Both the position numbers and the translations under genes were made by a program. The notes beneath the pieces were generated by a model. The model saw only the letters and a list, made by a program, of their open reading frames with translations. It was not told the origin of the DNA and did no database searches. 64,000 nucleotides of DNA from NCBI GenBank assembly GCA_949316235.1, contig OX438742.1, forward strand, positions 31,936,853 to 32,000,852. Direction: 5' to 3'. This document shows positions 9,506-21,975 of the stretch, piece after piece. Source of the DNA: Oegoconia quadripuncta (Eukaryota; Arthropoda; Insecta; Lepidoptera; Autostichidae). The first letter of the stretch is position 1, and every line of letters starts with the position of its first letter.

Positions 9506-12500
9506 CTTACGAAAATGAGGATACAAAAGGAGTATCTACACACCGTATCTATATACGGTGTACCTGTGTACTACTCGAGATCAGTAAGTGTTAATTACTA
9601 TGTATGTCTACTATTTTGTTCTCGAACTTGCAGGTTTATTGCGATTGTATAATGTGACCCTTCACCAATCGCCATAAATTTCGGTTCAGTCCACAGTCCC
9701 GTCACTGGTTCACTTCCAATATAAAAACGAATAATCCATCCATCATCAATTCACATTTAATTTTAAATAGCCGGCTATGTGCGAGTCGGGTCGTGCACAA
9801 AAGTTAGCTTACCATGAGATATAAAATAATGCTGTAGCATCGCGCAATCTATGAAAATCTTTGAAATAATTAGCTTATCCACCTACGTTTACCCTTGTGA
9901 CCTTGTGGAGCTTGGTTGGTAGTAGTGAAGCCCGAACCACCCAACGCAAAATAGGCACAATTAGGACATCTCGAGTTGACATGATATTTATTACTTACCA
10001 TGATAGATATTTCACTGTCTACCTATTACAGCTGGCAGAAGTAGTAGAAGTGGTAGGAAGTAGTACATAGTTATTTGAAAACTAGTTGACCACAATTGTT
10101 TGACATAATCAAAGTACGAAAGAATTACTCTCTCAGGATCGCAATGCACAGATTTAGTAATTGGGTGTACCATATAATTACACTAGTACGCGATAAAAAT
10201 AAATAATTTAAATTAATTTTATGTACGTAACCTAAGTAAAATATAACCAAGATCAATAACCCTTGTAAAAATTACACGGGCTACTTTGAAATGCTTATAA
10301 TGCGTTTAATTAAACTGTTGAATCACGTGATTCCGGGAACGCGAGCGGCTTGCTTAAACAATAAAACGGATTCGACGGAATCGTTGAAACTGTTCTTATC
10401 TAGATTGTTGACTTTAATGCTGTTTTGTGTTGTCATTATTTTATTTAGAGCATAATTTTTAATATTTTGTGACATAATCCTTTTTGAAATTCAGCTGTTT
10501 ATAACTTGAGAGTGATATAATAAAGGTATGTGTAATGTTAGAGGTTTCCTACAGCTATAACACTGACAGTCGTACAATAGTAAAAATAATCACAAAGGAA
10601 TTCCCAGTGTTCCGCGAATTACTCTTCAATAAAATTGTCATTATCATATCTTGTCCATGAAATCTTTTTAGTTTAAGTGTAAAAATTACAAAACAATTAA
10701 TTTTTAGTACCTTTCGTTCCAGTATAATCAATTTTAATCAACATGCTGCGAGTGCTAGCTATATTACAGTCTATTGAAAAAACTACCTCGCAATTATGAC
10801 GGGTAGGACAGTTATGAAAATAATTATGTGTCTGCTAATCAATGGAAAATAATAATAGTGCAGACGTAACTGGCAGTGAAGTATAATAAACGTAATAACG
10901 ATATAAGAGTACAAAGAATAATATTTCATACAGATTTTATTGAGCCGAAGTTCTCGTCCATGTTAATTATTTCTTATATCATCTATAGCAAATGCGTACT
11001 AGTGTTTTTGTTATATACATGTTCACAGGAAATTAAATGATTTAATATTGTCACCCTGCAATTTCTAAACTCGGATATCTACCTTTAAAAAATAAAAAAC
11101 AGTACAAAGTAAGTCAATTGCTTTGGCAGGAGTCAGAGGCCTCTATGCGGTTCCTGGTCACTAATATTTTTAGAGTGAGCTTCAATTAATTCGTGACTAG
11201 TGTACTTATTGGAGTAAATTTTAGTCGGACTTTTATATATACTTCAGTATTTCGTTTATAACTATTAAGACCTGTTTTTCCATTTCGTTCACCGAGACCT
11301 CTCATTTGACACCCATCTCGATGGCGTGCTAAAATTTTTTGTTGCCAAGTGTGACAAAATGGCTGCTAGCGTCCGCCAAATTGGATTTATCACGACGATA
11401 TATACTCTATGACACTTGGAAGACCACTACGAATCTAACATCTCGTTTATGTAAATCCTTTGAGGCATTTAGCCAGTATACAGGTGTTACATACATACAT
11501 AATAAATACCCTTTGACTTCGCCTTAGTCTGGTAAAAACAAATAGGTACATTGATAAATCCATCTACGCTCATATTTGCCACATCTAGACACTGGTGGTC
11601 GTAAGTATTCAACAAAATTATTAATTTGATAAAAACTTAGTTTTGTTTTCAACTCTCTTTTGCGTTTTTAATGTGTTTAACTTATTTTAAGCTATTTTCA
11701 ATAAGGGAGACTGTAATTTATTTCAGAAATGAAAGTCTAAAACCATAAGAAAACGCACTGTCTGTATGCAGAGCTATCCGGGCATTGTATCCTTGGTCCT
11801 GAAATTTTCATCGAAATATAATTCGTTTTATGTTTATGTTTTGTAAGGGACCATTGACCGGCTGTGTTTCCCAAGGAGAGTTTTACGATAGGGCGTCTAT
11901 AATGAATCACTTAAACAGAAAGTAATTTTAATGTTTTCACGAAAAAAATAATTCAATCCATTGGTAGAAATGTTAAGGATAGGAAATCTTGCCGAAGGGC
12001 ATGATAGATTTTTATTTTTTTTAATAAATGCCATACGTTTTTGACTTGGGAAAAAAAGACTCTATTATGTTAGATAAAGTTCGTCTTACTTTAATTTAAC
12101 ATTTTGCTTTTAGACATGTCGCAGATTTCGATATTTTGCGTCTTGAAAATTATGAGTCTTAGGTATATTGCTGTCAGGGATTGATATTTTACGTCTTGAA
12201 TATTATACACCAGATTTATAAAAACTACGGAGTATATGTTGCCATTGTGGGACGGATTAAAACATCACTGCTTAAAAAGCAATGTGTGTTTTGTAATACT
12301 CAAACTGACGCTGTGATTGTCACTTACATAAACGAAATATCGAAATCGATGTACGAATATTCTAAAAGCATTTGTAACACTTTGAATAGTAAATAAAATA
12401 GCTTAGCGGCAGCTGCTCACATTCTGCACATTTGCCAATTACTGTTATTAATCATGATTCCTATAATTTTCATTACACCACCACACAACATGATATCAAC

Positions 12501-12545
12501 ACAAGACACACTTTGTTGTTATAGAGTCAATTTTTTGCACTGTTA
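9506..12545. other. Non-coding stretch, two minor signals
   Basis: No gene recognised over 3 kb. A perfect 14-bp palindrome GAATCACGTGATTC with an E-box core lies at 10320-10333. Positions 11290-11400 (GACACCCATCTCGATGGCG, AGTGTGACAAAATGGCTGC) resemble a common lepidopteran repeat but I have no second copy in this window to anchor it. Confidence 0.4.
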
Positions 12546-12623
12546 CCCTCGCTTTCTCTCGCTATGGGCACTAGCTGAAAATCAGTGTCTTACCGCAAGG
12601 TGAGGATCTACACTGAGCGAGGG
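12546..12623 (+). other. Stem-loop with GNRA tetraloop
   Basis: TCAGTGT (12582-12588) pairs with ACACTGA (12610-12616). The inner stem is CTTACC (12589-12594) with GGTGAG (12599-12604), allowing one G-U pair, and the loop is GCAA, a GNRA tetraloop. An outer stem CCCTCGCT (12546-12553) with AGCGAGGG (12616-12623) competes for one base but extends the fold. The nested pairing suggests an RNA that folds, perhaps the structured 3' end of a retroelement. No coding frame explains it. Confidence 0.5.
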
Positions 12624-13884
12624 CCCATTTGTGGTACAGACACAAACACAACATTATTGTAAGTTGTATCCAGAAGTACCCATTTTAAATTGCTTCATCT
12701 AATATGAATTTATGCTATATATATATTTCTTAACCACATAAATGTGCTGTCGAATATTTTTATGTGTGTTTCTCTAATAAGCAAATAAAAGTTTTGTCTA
12801 TCTGTCACATAAATTGAATGAAAATAAAGGTGTTAAGCTATCTACCCACACCGTATGCGCATTATGAAGCTATCCAAGACCTTGACATATTATTATTTCC
12901 TTTATTTGTACCACAGGCATACCAGACTATGCCTCTACGAGGTCTCTACTCGAAAATGCATCACCTACTACTCTTACAATATTAGCTCCGTGACAAATGT
13001 AGCTTGTCAATTGCCACTTCATCTCACAAATTTTTGTTCTAAATCGATAACATTTTTCTTCGCGTATGTGCTCATTTCGGGTCATATTCATTAAAGAACG
13101 CCGCGCGAGGGCTATCCTCGCCGCTGCGCACTGAGCGACTTCACATGTATAGATCAGGCCCGTATAGTTAGTGTCTACGTTTCTACACAATTGATCAGGG
13201 CAGTTAGGGTATAATGTTTACAGACCTCGTCTTCCGACTTTGAATATTAAGCAATTTGAAGACCTAACGTAATTACTCAATTTCCAACCATATGGTTCCG
13301 AACAATAGTGCGGTAAAGGGATTATATGTTTAACAATGTACTTTATTGTAAACTACAAAGTATTCAATAAGTTGGACATAATTTTAGTCTTCGGAACGCG
13401 TTCATCCTATATTTCCTCAAGATCGTTTAGTGAGAAGTAATACTTTGTAACATAATACACTATACTATATCTAAGGAAACATAAAAAGTGGAACACAAGT
13501 CACATTTCCTTGCATAAGTTGTCTTTATACCAAAACGTAACCAAAATACCGCATACAAATTATAATGATGACTGACAGTTGTCCGTTTATTTGTATGTAA
13601 GTGAGTATGTGTGGGAGTGTCCGGGTGTGTGTGTAGACAATGATAGTAATTACATAATGATAAGTCATTTAAACGTTGCCCGCGGAGCGGGTGTATTCGG
13701 TTTAATACTGATGTAGAGTCCACAAATCAAAGGGTATATATAAAATTTATTAACTATAGGACTATAGTCCAACATATAAAATACAATTAAATCACTATTT
13801 TCCAATATAGTGGGCGTAGTACAATGTGGAATATAAAATGTAAATCTGTACATTACAGCGTTTGGTCGGATTCAGCAATGTACA
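12624..13884. other. Non-coding; GC-rich pocket at 13094-13180
   Basis: A short GC-rich patch (GAACGCCGCGCGAGGGC..CGCCGCTGCGCACTGAGCG) interrupts AT-rich DNA. Open frames on both strands here reach 79-92 codons but show no motif. A GT-rich run lies at 13605-13635. I cannot tell a repeat from an exon here. Confidence 0.35.
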
Positions 13885-14522
13885 AAGTCAAAGTGAAAGT
13901 AAAAAAAAAATTGAAATATCGGACGTAAATACTCCTAGATTAGTATATTTTAGTTATTTCCATAGCCTGATATCTTAATACAGTCTTTATTTTTGTTCGC
14001 GTAATTTATCAACTGAAAGCGGCAGTATCACTTAGAGATAAGTTTAAAGAGTATAATATTCTAACAATTTAAAAAACGAAAAACAATGATAAACTTGATG
14101 GGAATACAAGAAATAAAGGTAAACTTGCAGGTCACATAAGTCGCCTCCGCAAAGTCAGTAATTCATTCAAAGGGTTAATAATACGCTTTTTCAATAAGGT
14201 TCCTGTTGATATACAAAATTTAAAGATACTATAAAATAGAAACTTATTAAGAAAGCATTTTATAAAATATCAGACTATTTAGATGATAAACATCCAACAA
14301 ACTTAATCAGCTAGTTTGCATGCTAGGCTATTTCACAAATAATAATGAAATATTATTGTGCCTTTTTGTAATATAGAAACCTGTTTTTTAAAGTGCAACC
14401 CCTCAACTTTATTGCGTATTTTTCACAGGGGAAAATTGCCTTTGAACAAGCAGTAGCTTAAAAAATGTAAAATATGACTATTTTAAGTGTACCCTATGTA
14501 CCTACAAAATAAAGTATTTTTG
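13885..14522 (+). mobile_element. Jockey-like LINE 3' end, decayed copy
   Basis: Aligns by eye to 19590-20310: ATATCGGACGTAAATACT, AGATTAGTATATTTTAGT, AAACTTGCAGGTCACATAAG, then TCCTGTTGATATACAAAAT, AACAAGCAGTAGCTT and CCTACAAAATAAAG. Internal deletions remove parts of the RT C-terminus, and stops break the frame. The 3' UTR and the AATAAA-like end are retained. Confidence 0.8.
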
Positions 14523-15756
14523 ACTGTGACTAAGGTATCTGAGGCCCAATTTGTAAATCACCCGAACCATTCGCTTCTACAGAACAGAAACGCAATTTAT
14601 GTCCGCCGCATTTCCTCATAACAAAATGCCGTTAGTCATTGCGCTATGAAAATAACTGAATGAAATCAGCTTCGCAAAATTCACGTAGACGGTTAAATAA
14701 CATATTTTTTTATGTCAAACACTATAGTGCTAAGAGTTTTTGACAATTTATCGGTAGGTATGTGAAGCCCATTGCAGTGTAGTTATCTATGTAATATCTA
14801 TGAATAAAGAAATGACTAAAGATACAAATCAATGATTTTTACTAAAAAATTTCTATTTACGTGTCTAACTTTGGTTATTTTTTTATGTATTGGGCTTGGA
14901 AAACCAAATAAAGTATTAATAAGTAGTTTTTTTTTCTGAAATAATGTAGACGTAACAATAAATATAATTTATGGCTCAATTACGCATTTCAATTTACTAA
15001 CCAAATAAATGTGGTTTTTAAATACTTTCGGTTTTGAATTAGTTGTATAGATTCGAATTCAACTTCTCCGTATTTTATTATCTCAAATGTTTGCTTCTTA
15101 ACCTCATAAGTAACTCTTAATACATTTCGAAACAACATAATAGCAGTAGATTTTCGAAAAAACATTTCGAAATAATCATAAATAATCGTAGCGATTACAC
15201 TAACACTTTAAGATAATTTCGCTGCCAACCATACACGTATATTTTTCGTGGAACGAATTCCGAAGCATTTGTTTGATGCTGTATAATAAGACTCAATTAT
15301 GAAAAAGTTACATTTGAACAATAAATTATATAGCTATATTCGCATAGACACACTGTTTTTAAACTCATATAAATTTTGAACTAGTTATTTGTATAAATCT
15401 TTAATACATTTGTTTAAATCATTTATCTACACTAATATTATAAACAGGAAATTCATTGATGTGTCTTTAGATAATGCAGTAATTAGTATTAATTTGTAGT
15501 ATATTATTATTGGTAGAATTGTCAAATGGTTAGCAATTTATTAAGGAGAAATATGGAATCTGAAATGAGAATTTGTTTGGATGCGGTTTAAGGTTTCTAA
15601 TCTGAATAAATATGCACATCTGAGATATGAGCAACGAATAGTATGCTATCTTTTTTAAAATGGTATAGTAACACAATTATATTTCTGCATAGGTAGATAG
15701 AAAACTTGTGATAAGTAATATAACTGATCCAAAAAAAAATTGTATAAATGTGGACA
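14523..15756. other. AT-rich non-coding stretch
   Basis: Nothing coding. Positions 15428-15445 (TACACTAATATTATAAAC) are the start of a common lepidopteran dispersed repeat. The rest is unassigned. Confidence 0.45.
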
Positions 15757-15760
15757 TATA

Positions 15761-16179
15761 TCGGAACCTATGAAATTTGAGTTTTTTTTCTTCGTTAATC
15801 ATATGTAATTCCTGCGATTTTCAAAGCTGTACCCAAATTTGTTTTTTATTTGGAAAATGGAATATTATTTCAAGGTTTCACATGAAATATTTTTTAATTT
15901 CTGGGCTAAATCACATAATATAAAAAATTTTAACAGAGCTCTTTTCATGTGCTGCTTCCCATGATAATTTCTTAGATTCGCCGAAACTTTTATAAAGCGG
16001 TTACTTTTAAAAATTAACGCCACCTATACTTAACTTAATGTTATTCCGATAATACACACAAAGTTTAGCTAAATTTGGATTTGCCGTTACCAAAAAATAT
16101 CAAAAATGTTTGTATGGAGAAAACAGTCTTAATGAAATTCTTCATATACAAAACGCCAATTTCATAGGTAAGGACCTAA
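15761..16179 (-). mobile_element. Non-autonomous TIR element (MITE), family A copy 2
   Basis: Reverse-oriented copy of 2685-3103. The left end has lost a few bases of the TIR (TCGGAACCTATGAAATTTGA); the right end reads TTTCATAGGTAAGGACCTAA. TATA duplications sit at 15757-15760 and 16180-16183. The element lies directly beside an RTE LINE C-terminus, so it inserted in or next to older repeat DNA. Confidence 0.85.
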
Positions 16180-16189
16180 TATATTCCAA

Positions 16190-16275
16190 ACGGTTGCTCT
16201 GGTATTCTTTGGGGGAGGATTATGTTCAGCAGTGGACGTCATATGGTTGATATGTTGATGATGAGATTCTAGCGA
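16190..16275 (+). mobile_element. RTE-like LINE, last codons and 3' tail
   Basis: Positions 16200-16250 read WYSLGEDYVQQWTSYG followed by TGA. This is the C-terminal signature that I know from lepidopteran RTE-type endonuclease/reverse-transcriptase proteins (W.SLGEAYVQQW.S.G). A TTGATATGTTGATGATGA tail follows. Related ends lie at 25255-25442 and twice at 44405-44525. All are severely 5'-truncated. Confidence 0.75.
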
Positions 16276-16919
16276 ATAGGCAATTAATCAAGTAGCCTTG
16301 AAACCTATAGTATCTTCATTTGTAATATAATACATATGTGTAAATAGACACTTATTGCTTTATAAATTATTACCAACCTGATCGGTCCATTGAAGTTCAT
16401 GTTGTTAAGATTAAAAGATTAGAATTGCAAACTTGAGTTATAAATATTTCTTTTTTAGTTCAGAAACTTGTGTCGCGGCAATATTAATTGCAGTTTAATA
16501 GCTCTCACTCAAGTTAGCGATCGACAATCATTGTCACTTGAATGCCCATTTACTTTTAGTATACTTATAGACCACACACAGACACACATTAACGTTAAAA
16601 AATGCGAAAATAATTTTTAATCCAACTGATTATGGGCAGATGTTCCTTACATATCGCTTTTAAATGTCAAACGTTCAGTTTAAAACGTACGGCTAATTTT
16701 CGTAATGCTAGCAGTTATGATATCCATATACAAGTTGCATATTACATAAAATTACAATTGTGACAGTTTGGGTGTTGTTTGGATGTAGGTAGGCAACTCA
16801 CACAAAATCACGCCGAATCGGATGAATAGATTTGGGTGAAATCTGGTGTATCATCATCATCGTATGAGCTTCACTGCTGAAAGTTTTACTAATAATAGTA
16901 TAATAATAAACGGTACTTC
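16276..16919. other. AT-rich non-coding stretch
   Basis: Positions 16790-16850 (CACGCCGAATCGGATGAATA) resemble the body of a common lepidopteran dispersed repeat. Nothing else is recognised. Confidence 0.4.
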
Positions 16920-17130
16920 GGACACCTTAATTAGTCCTAAATAGTTTGGACTAAACAAAGCCTGTATTTTGAATACAGGTAACGTATCTAAACATATATA
17001 AACATCCATGACTTGGGTATAAACAAATGGGTTAGTATATATTCATCACACAAACATTTACTCCTAACAGGAATCAAACCCGTCACCGTTAGTTTCCAAG
17101 GTATGGTTGTGAAATAGGTTAGTGATGTAG
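16920..17130 (-). repeat. tRNA-headed SINE family T, diverged
   Basis: Reverse-oriented. TTCATCACACAAACATTTAC and ACAGGAATCAAACCCGTCAC give, on the minus strand, a degenerate box B (GGGTTTGATTCC) followed by the family T body. Better copies are at 24985-25205, 55535-55750 and 62506-62705. Confidence 0.65.
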
Positions 17131-19325
17131 TAGTATATCACGATGCTTATATCCCAAATTTTTTCGTATTTTCCGTGGAAAAAAGTATAGAGTAATCGCG
17201 GGTACAGGCTGCAATACTTTGCATATTTGGAACCTTGCATAAGCGACACGTAACTACGTTTCTGAAACGGCCGTACAAGGAATTAAAATCATACCCGTAA
17301 ATCGACATAGGTTCCAATAATGCATTCACTTTACTTTCTAAGTACCTTAATAAAATTGTAATGTTGTAAAATATTCCCCCTCAGTCGTAGCTCCCTATTG
17401 TAATAATGGACTAGAACTGAGTTACTTTTTATGACACAATTTTCAATACCTTACAGTACCTTCTTACGGTCCACGTCTTTACCCGGCCACCAGAGGAAAA
17501 TAAAGTTAAATGAAGCAATAATAATTATAGTAAACAACAACCTTATTAGCTATTGCAAAAATTATGTGGTTTTTGTCTCTCTCTCTACGGTTCATTCAGT
17601 CAAGCATCATTTATTTTCCAAGCAATATTGAAAAAACCAGAGCGAGTAGGTCCCTGCTCAGACAAGTTCTTTTCAATTATTGCTTCAGTCAGTGATGCGA
17701 GGGAGGTCTTTTTAGGATTGTCAGTATCGATAGCTATTTTTAAACTCGATTGCTATACTTATAATTATCCTTGTACTAATTGTAGGAATAACATGAAGCG
17801 GCAAAATAATACAATATCTACATATATATAATGAAATAAAGTTGAATTTATCGGTACATTTCTAGATCATAAAGTATATACTATGGGTGATTGGTAATTT
17901 GACTTACATTCCTGGAATGGAATAAACTATAGCTCATTTCATCAAGCTTTGCAACTTTAATCCCAAAAGCCAGTGGTCGAAAGTCTTTTCTTGTTTCATA
18001 AGTATTTTCTTGTTTAAAAAAGGGACTTTCGAGTTCTTATAAAGAATCAACAAAACATAATTCATATCTACGACTATTGTGATTCGTTATAAATAATTTA
18101 TCCGATTCCTTTTTTAATTAATAAAAGTTGTTGCAATTCATCTTCAATTTAAGGCCTTAGAGGAGTAAATTAGTATCACCCTTTTAAAATAAAGCTCAAT
18201 AGATATAATTTTCATCACAATTGAAAGTTGCAAGTCGCAAAAAGATATTTGTCGAAGTAAGAAATTGTGAGAACATATTACAAGTTATTTTGTATTCTAA
18301 TCATCCATTACTAAATGCATAGACTTTTGTAAATAGGTGGTAACCGAAATATAACCGTACGTAGATCAACCGGAAATAACCGGTTTTTTCTCAGTCAAAT
18401 CGAAACTATGTAGTTACGACTAAAACCAAAAAGAGGAAAATGGTGGGCACCATTACGTGAACCGTCGCAACCTCGTGGGAGACGCAATTATTTTCCAATT
18501 TTAATCAAAAATATCGCCTTCTCAGCCTTTCACTTCCACTTAAGCATTTAAATGTCAATCTCTCGCTATTTGTATACGCTGTGCCTTAAGTTCTCAATGT
18601 TTTACTCACAAATTCAAACTATATTTCAGAAGAAATACAATTCAAAGTCGTTTCTCATGCGGAGATTGATCTAAAACAATTTGGTTTCTTATGATTAATG
18701 TACATTCTGTTCCACACTCAAACGGTTTTAAGTGTCTGAGATTGGCCATTGAATTTTTAACTGTTTTGCTAAGCAAATACATCTTAGTTCAGTTTGAACA
18801 GTGTCGAAAAAACTATCAGATAGAAATTAGAAAGTACATGAAAGAAATTGATAAAAATAACATTAAATTGTAATAATGGTGTTTATTATCTAGATGCGGT
18901 GCTAATGAAACTGTACATAACATTATAAGAACTTTAGTTTTTCTATCGTACGAAGAAATACGGATAATCAGTCAATGTCATGAAACAATGGACCTGTGCT
19001 TGAAAAAAACTTGATTATATAAAGGCTAATCATTACATTATACTTCAAGTTTATTATCTACGTAGATAATACGACATCAATCTAGGTGTACTAACCTATG
19101 TACATTTATTTATCGTATTCTATTGATTTAGATTTCTATCAAGGAAAATATTGTTCCTTATATTTTTGATATTTTATCTAAAAGGCTTATGTCATACTAG
19201 ATATATTGTTTGCATGAATGACAAGATCAGTTGTGTTAAAGTGTTATATGGACAATATTATGGAATATGCAAAGATTTAAGTTTATAATCATAAATTCAA
19301 AATTTAGAAAACTCCAGTAAGACTA
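17131..19325. other. AT-rich non-coding, no gene
   Basis: About 2.2 kb with no recognisable repeat or exon. Overlapping frames at 17431-17631 and 17553-17831 have no family features. Confidence 0.5.
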
Positions 19326-20325
19326 TGATACGTGAACAACGCTATTTCTCAAATAGTAGAATGGTTTACGGCAAATAATTTGTTGCTGAATGAGAAAAAA
19401 ACTAAATGTGTTAAATTTGTACTGCCTAATGTCAGGGAGGTGCCCACAAATATAATGATAAAAAATGTCACTCTAGACCTTGTGGATTCCACTGTATTTT
19501 TGGGCATTACTTTGGACGCCAAATTACAATGGGGTCCTCATATCCATAAATTGGCGAAGAAGCTCAGCTCTGCAGCCTGTGCAGTCAAAAAAATTAGACA
19601 AATATCGGACGTAAATACTGGTAGATTAGTATATTTTAGTCATTTCCATAGCCTGATGTCTTACGGTATCTTGCTGTGGGGAAATGCCGCGGATATAAAT
19701 ACAATCTTTGTTTTACAAAAACGAGCCGTTCACGAAATTTATCAATTGAGACCTGCAGTGTCACTTAGAGACAGATTTAAAGGGTATATATAATATTCTA
19801 ACCTTTACGTCACAGTACATTTTTGAAAATCTAATAAATGTCAAAAACAATATAGCATCATTTAGGAAAAATAGTGATAAACATGATGTCAATACAAGAA
19901 ATAAAGATAAACTTGCAGGTCACATAAGTCCCCTCCACAAAGTCAATAATTCATTCAAGGGGTTATGTATACGCTTTTTCAATAAAGTTCCTGTTGATAT
20001 ACAAAATCTTTCTTTCAATAAATTTAAAGATACTATAAAACAGAAACTTATTAAGAAAGCTATTATAAAATATCAGATTATTTAGATGATAAACAATCAT
20101 GGACATAACCAGCCCGTTCGCATAACCAGGCTATTTCACAATTAATAATGAAATATTATAATATAAAATAATAATTTTCTAATAGAAAAACCTTTTTTTA
20201 AAAGAGCGACCTCTCGAGTTTCTTGCTTGTTCTTCTCAGGGGAAAATTGCCTTTTGAACAAGCAGCAGCTTTAAAAATGTACCCTGTGTACCTACAAAAT
20301 AAAGCATTTATTGATTTTGATATCA
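19326..20325 (+). mobile_element. Jockey-like LINE, 5'-truncated copy
   Basis: Holds the C-terminal third of ORF2 (19332-20085), then a ~225-bp 3' UTR with GGGGAAAATTGCC, AACAAGCAGCAGC and CTACAAAATAAAGC, and a tail TTGATTTTGATAT. The 3' UTR is shared with 13885-14522. The upstream RT palm motifs are absent, as expected of 5' truncation during target-primed reverse transcription. No clear target-site duplication was found by eye. Confidence 0.85.
19332..20085 (+). pseudogene. Jockey-clade reverse transcriptase C-terminal fragment, one frameshift
   Basis: The first frame (19332-19793) reads WFTANNLLLNEKKTKCVKF, FLGITLDAKLQWGPHIHKLA, then LVYFSHFHSLMSYGILLWGN and VLQKRAVHEIY, the RT thumb and C-terminal region of Jockey LINEs. 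It stops at TAA (19791-19793) inside a TATATATAAT tract. The reading resumes in another frame at 19792 (NILTFTSQYIFENL) and runs open through RNKDKLAGHISPLHKVNNSF and IRFFNKVPVDIQNLSFNKF to TAG at 20083-20085. A single small indel in the TA-repeat explains the break, so this copy is fairly young. The full protein would also need the missing endonuclease and RT palm. Confidence 0.85.
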
Positions 20326-21535
20326 TCCAAATGCACCAAACAAAATTAAAGGTATTTGAAGTTTTCCATATTGTATAATTCAAAAATGTTTCAATCAGTT
20401 CTATGTCCAATCAACGAATGGAAGTATAAATTATTGCTCAGTCAGTGAAAGTACTGTAAACTGTACTGTAATCTCTGTATCTATAAAGATTACAATTGAG
20501 AAATAACCAAAAGGAAATTTATTGATTATTGAATTATTTGACTCCCTTAATTTATACACCGCAAAGTTTAACCGATGGAGAAATTATTATACAAAGAAAA
20601 TACTTGTTGATTATGTGTTTAGTTTGTGTTTATTGTTTGGTTTTGTATGGTATTGTGAATGAAACCAATAACAACTCTAGATATAATTAAACTGCGTCCA
20701 AATTGATAAATTGACTTGGAAAGGTTTGTGTTTTTTTTATGCTATTTTATGTCATGGATAGATTTACTCTAAGATAAACTATGTTCATTCGAATGTAGTT
20801 TGTGTAAGCTTAGACATAATAATATTTTACATATTATGACGTAAGTCCATATGTCACTGAGGACAGAACGAGATGTGTGGATTACATGTAGAGCAAGTAA
20901 AAAAAGGGAATTCTTTAGTTCCAGAGGACATCGAACCCTAAACATGTAAAAATGTCCTCTGGAACTGAAACATGACACTTTTTTACCTATTTTAAATAAT
21001 CTATTTAAAATATATGTACTTTAATAACAATAATAATATCACAAACAGAGTTTCTGTCAATATTGAAAAAAAAAATGTTTTATTATGAATAACAAAATTA
21101 TTGTCAAGTTTAATTTTCACAGCGTGGTAGCAAAAATATGTTGATTTGTCAGTTGTATATAGTTTGTATTAAATCCATTCTTTGAAACTCATTAATTGTG
21201 TATCTAACCAGATTACTATCTGGTAGTACTCTTACCAAAGGAATAGGTTTCTCACTCAGGCTATCGTGAAATTAGCATCCATGTTTCCGAAGAAATAAAT
21301 AACCAATTGAAGTTAAACTGCACTATTCACACAATTTCAACCAAAAGAGGGCTCATAATAAATTGGAATTAATTCAATATCTTCAGTATTAAAGTGCATT
21401 GGTACGGAACACTCTTTGCACGAGGCCCGACGGGCACTTGATTGATTTTTTTTAAATAAGAAGGGTGTCTATGAGCCTTCTCTGCTGCTATTTGCATATA
21501 ATAGTTAATTTGCCCTAACAAGTAGAAATTTTTAA
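20326..21535. other. AT-rich non-coding with one short repeat end
   Basis: Positions 21395-21445 (GGTACGGAACACTC, CACGAGGCCCGACGGGCACT, TTGATTGATTTTTT) match the terminal segment of a very common lepidopteran repeat. No coding sequence recognised. An internal hairpin is listed separately. Confidence 0.4.
20917..20966. repeat. Perfect 15-bp inverted repeat
   Basis: AGTTCCAGAGGACAT (20917-20931) and ATGTCCTCTGGAACT (20952-20966) are exact reverse complements separated by 20 bp. No coding or known repeat context. Confidence 0.8.
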
Positions 21536-21539
21536 CAAA

Positions 21540-21625
21540 AGAGGTGTGCTAGGATCAACGCAAGTGGAAGTCTGTGGTCTCTGCCAACCCCTATGGGAAA
21601 CAGGCATGACTTTATGTATGTATGC
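21540..21625 (+). mobile_element. LINE 3' tail with last codons
   Basis: AAGTGGAAGTCTGTGGTCTC reads KWKSVVSANPYGKQA then TGA, followed by CTTTATGTATGTATG. This matches a widespread lepidopteran LINE end (CTCTGCCTACCCC..GGGAAA..GGCGTGA) with an ATGT microsatellite tail. Strongly 5'-truncated. Confidence 0.55.
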
Positions 21626-21769
21626 AAGTAGAAATTTAGTGATACTCATAATAACGAGATTCAAACAAATCTAACCTAAGTAGTATAATGGTTCTGCTGT
21701 CCTATGCTATCAAGTTTACGAACACAGTTTGAGGGGGTGATTTGGAACTTCACCGGGGACATTTGCCAC

Positions 21770-21975
21770 ATAATATAAATTTAATATTTTGAAACTGTTG
21801 AATTGATTTTCATGAAACTTTCCCGTAGTTTAATATAAAATTTAAAAAAAACTGCAGTCAAATGTAACTATACGCATTACTGAAATATATCCGGAAAGAG
21901 ACTTGACATACGCACACACAGACACACACACACACATAACGCCGTCAAACACCAATACCGTTGTTTTTTATCGTG
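21770..21975 (-). repeat. Dispersed repeat family C, diverged copy
   Basis: Read on the minus strand, it begins TTGGTGTTTGACGGCGTTAT, then a GT-rich microsatellite (seen here as ACACACAGACACACAC at 21915-21940), then CAGTAATGCGTA and AGTTTCATGAAAATC. Copies at 28960-29265 and 30585-30800 share this order. Confidence 0.55.

Noticed and set aside
10320..10333. E-box palindrome GAATCACGTGATTC as a regulatory site
   Set aside because: Single short palindrome with no promoter or conserved neighbourhood; kept only as a note in the surrounding entry.
13605..13640. GT-rich run
   Set aside because: Imperfect simple repeat without context.
21910..21945. CA/GA microsatellite
   Set aside because: Ordinary simple repeat and part of a family C copy.
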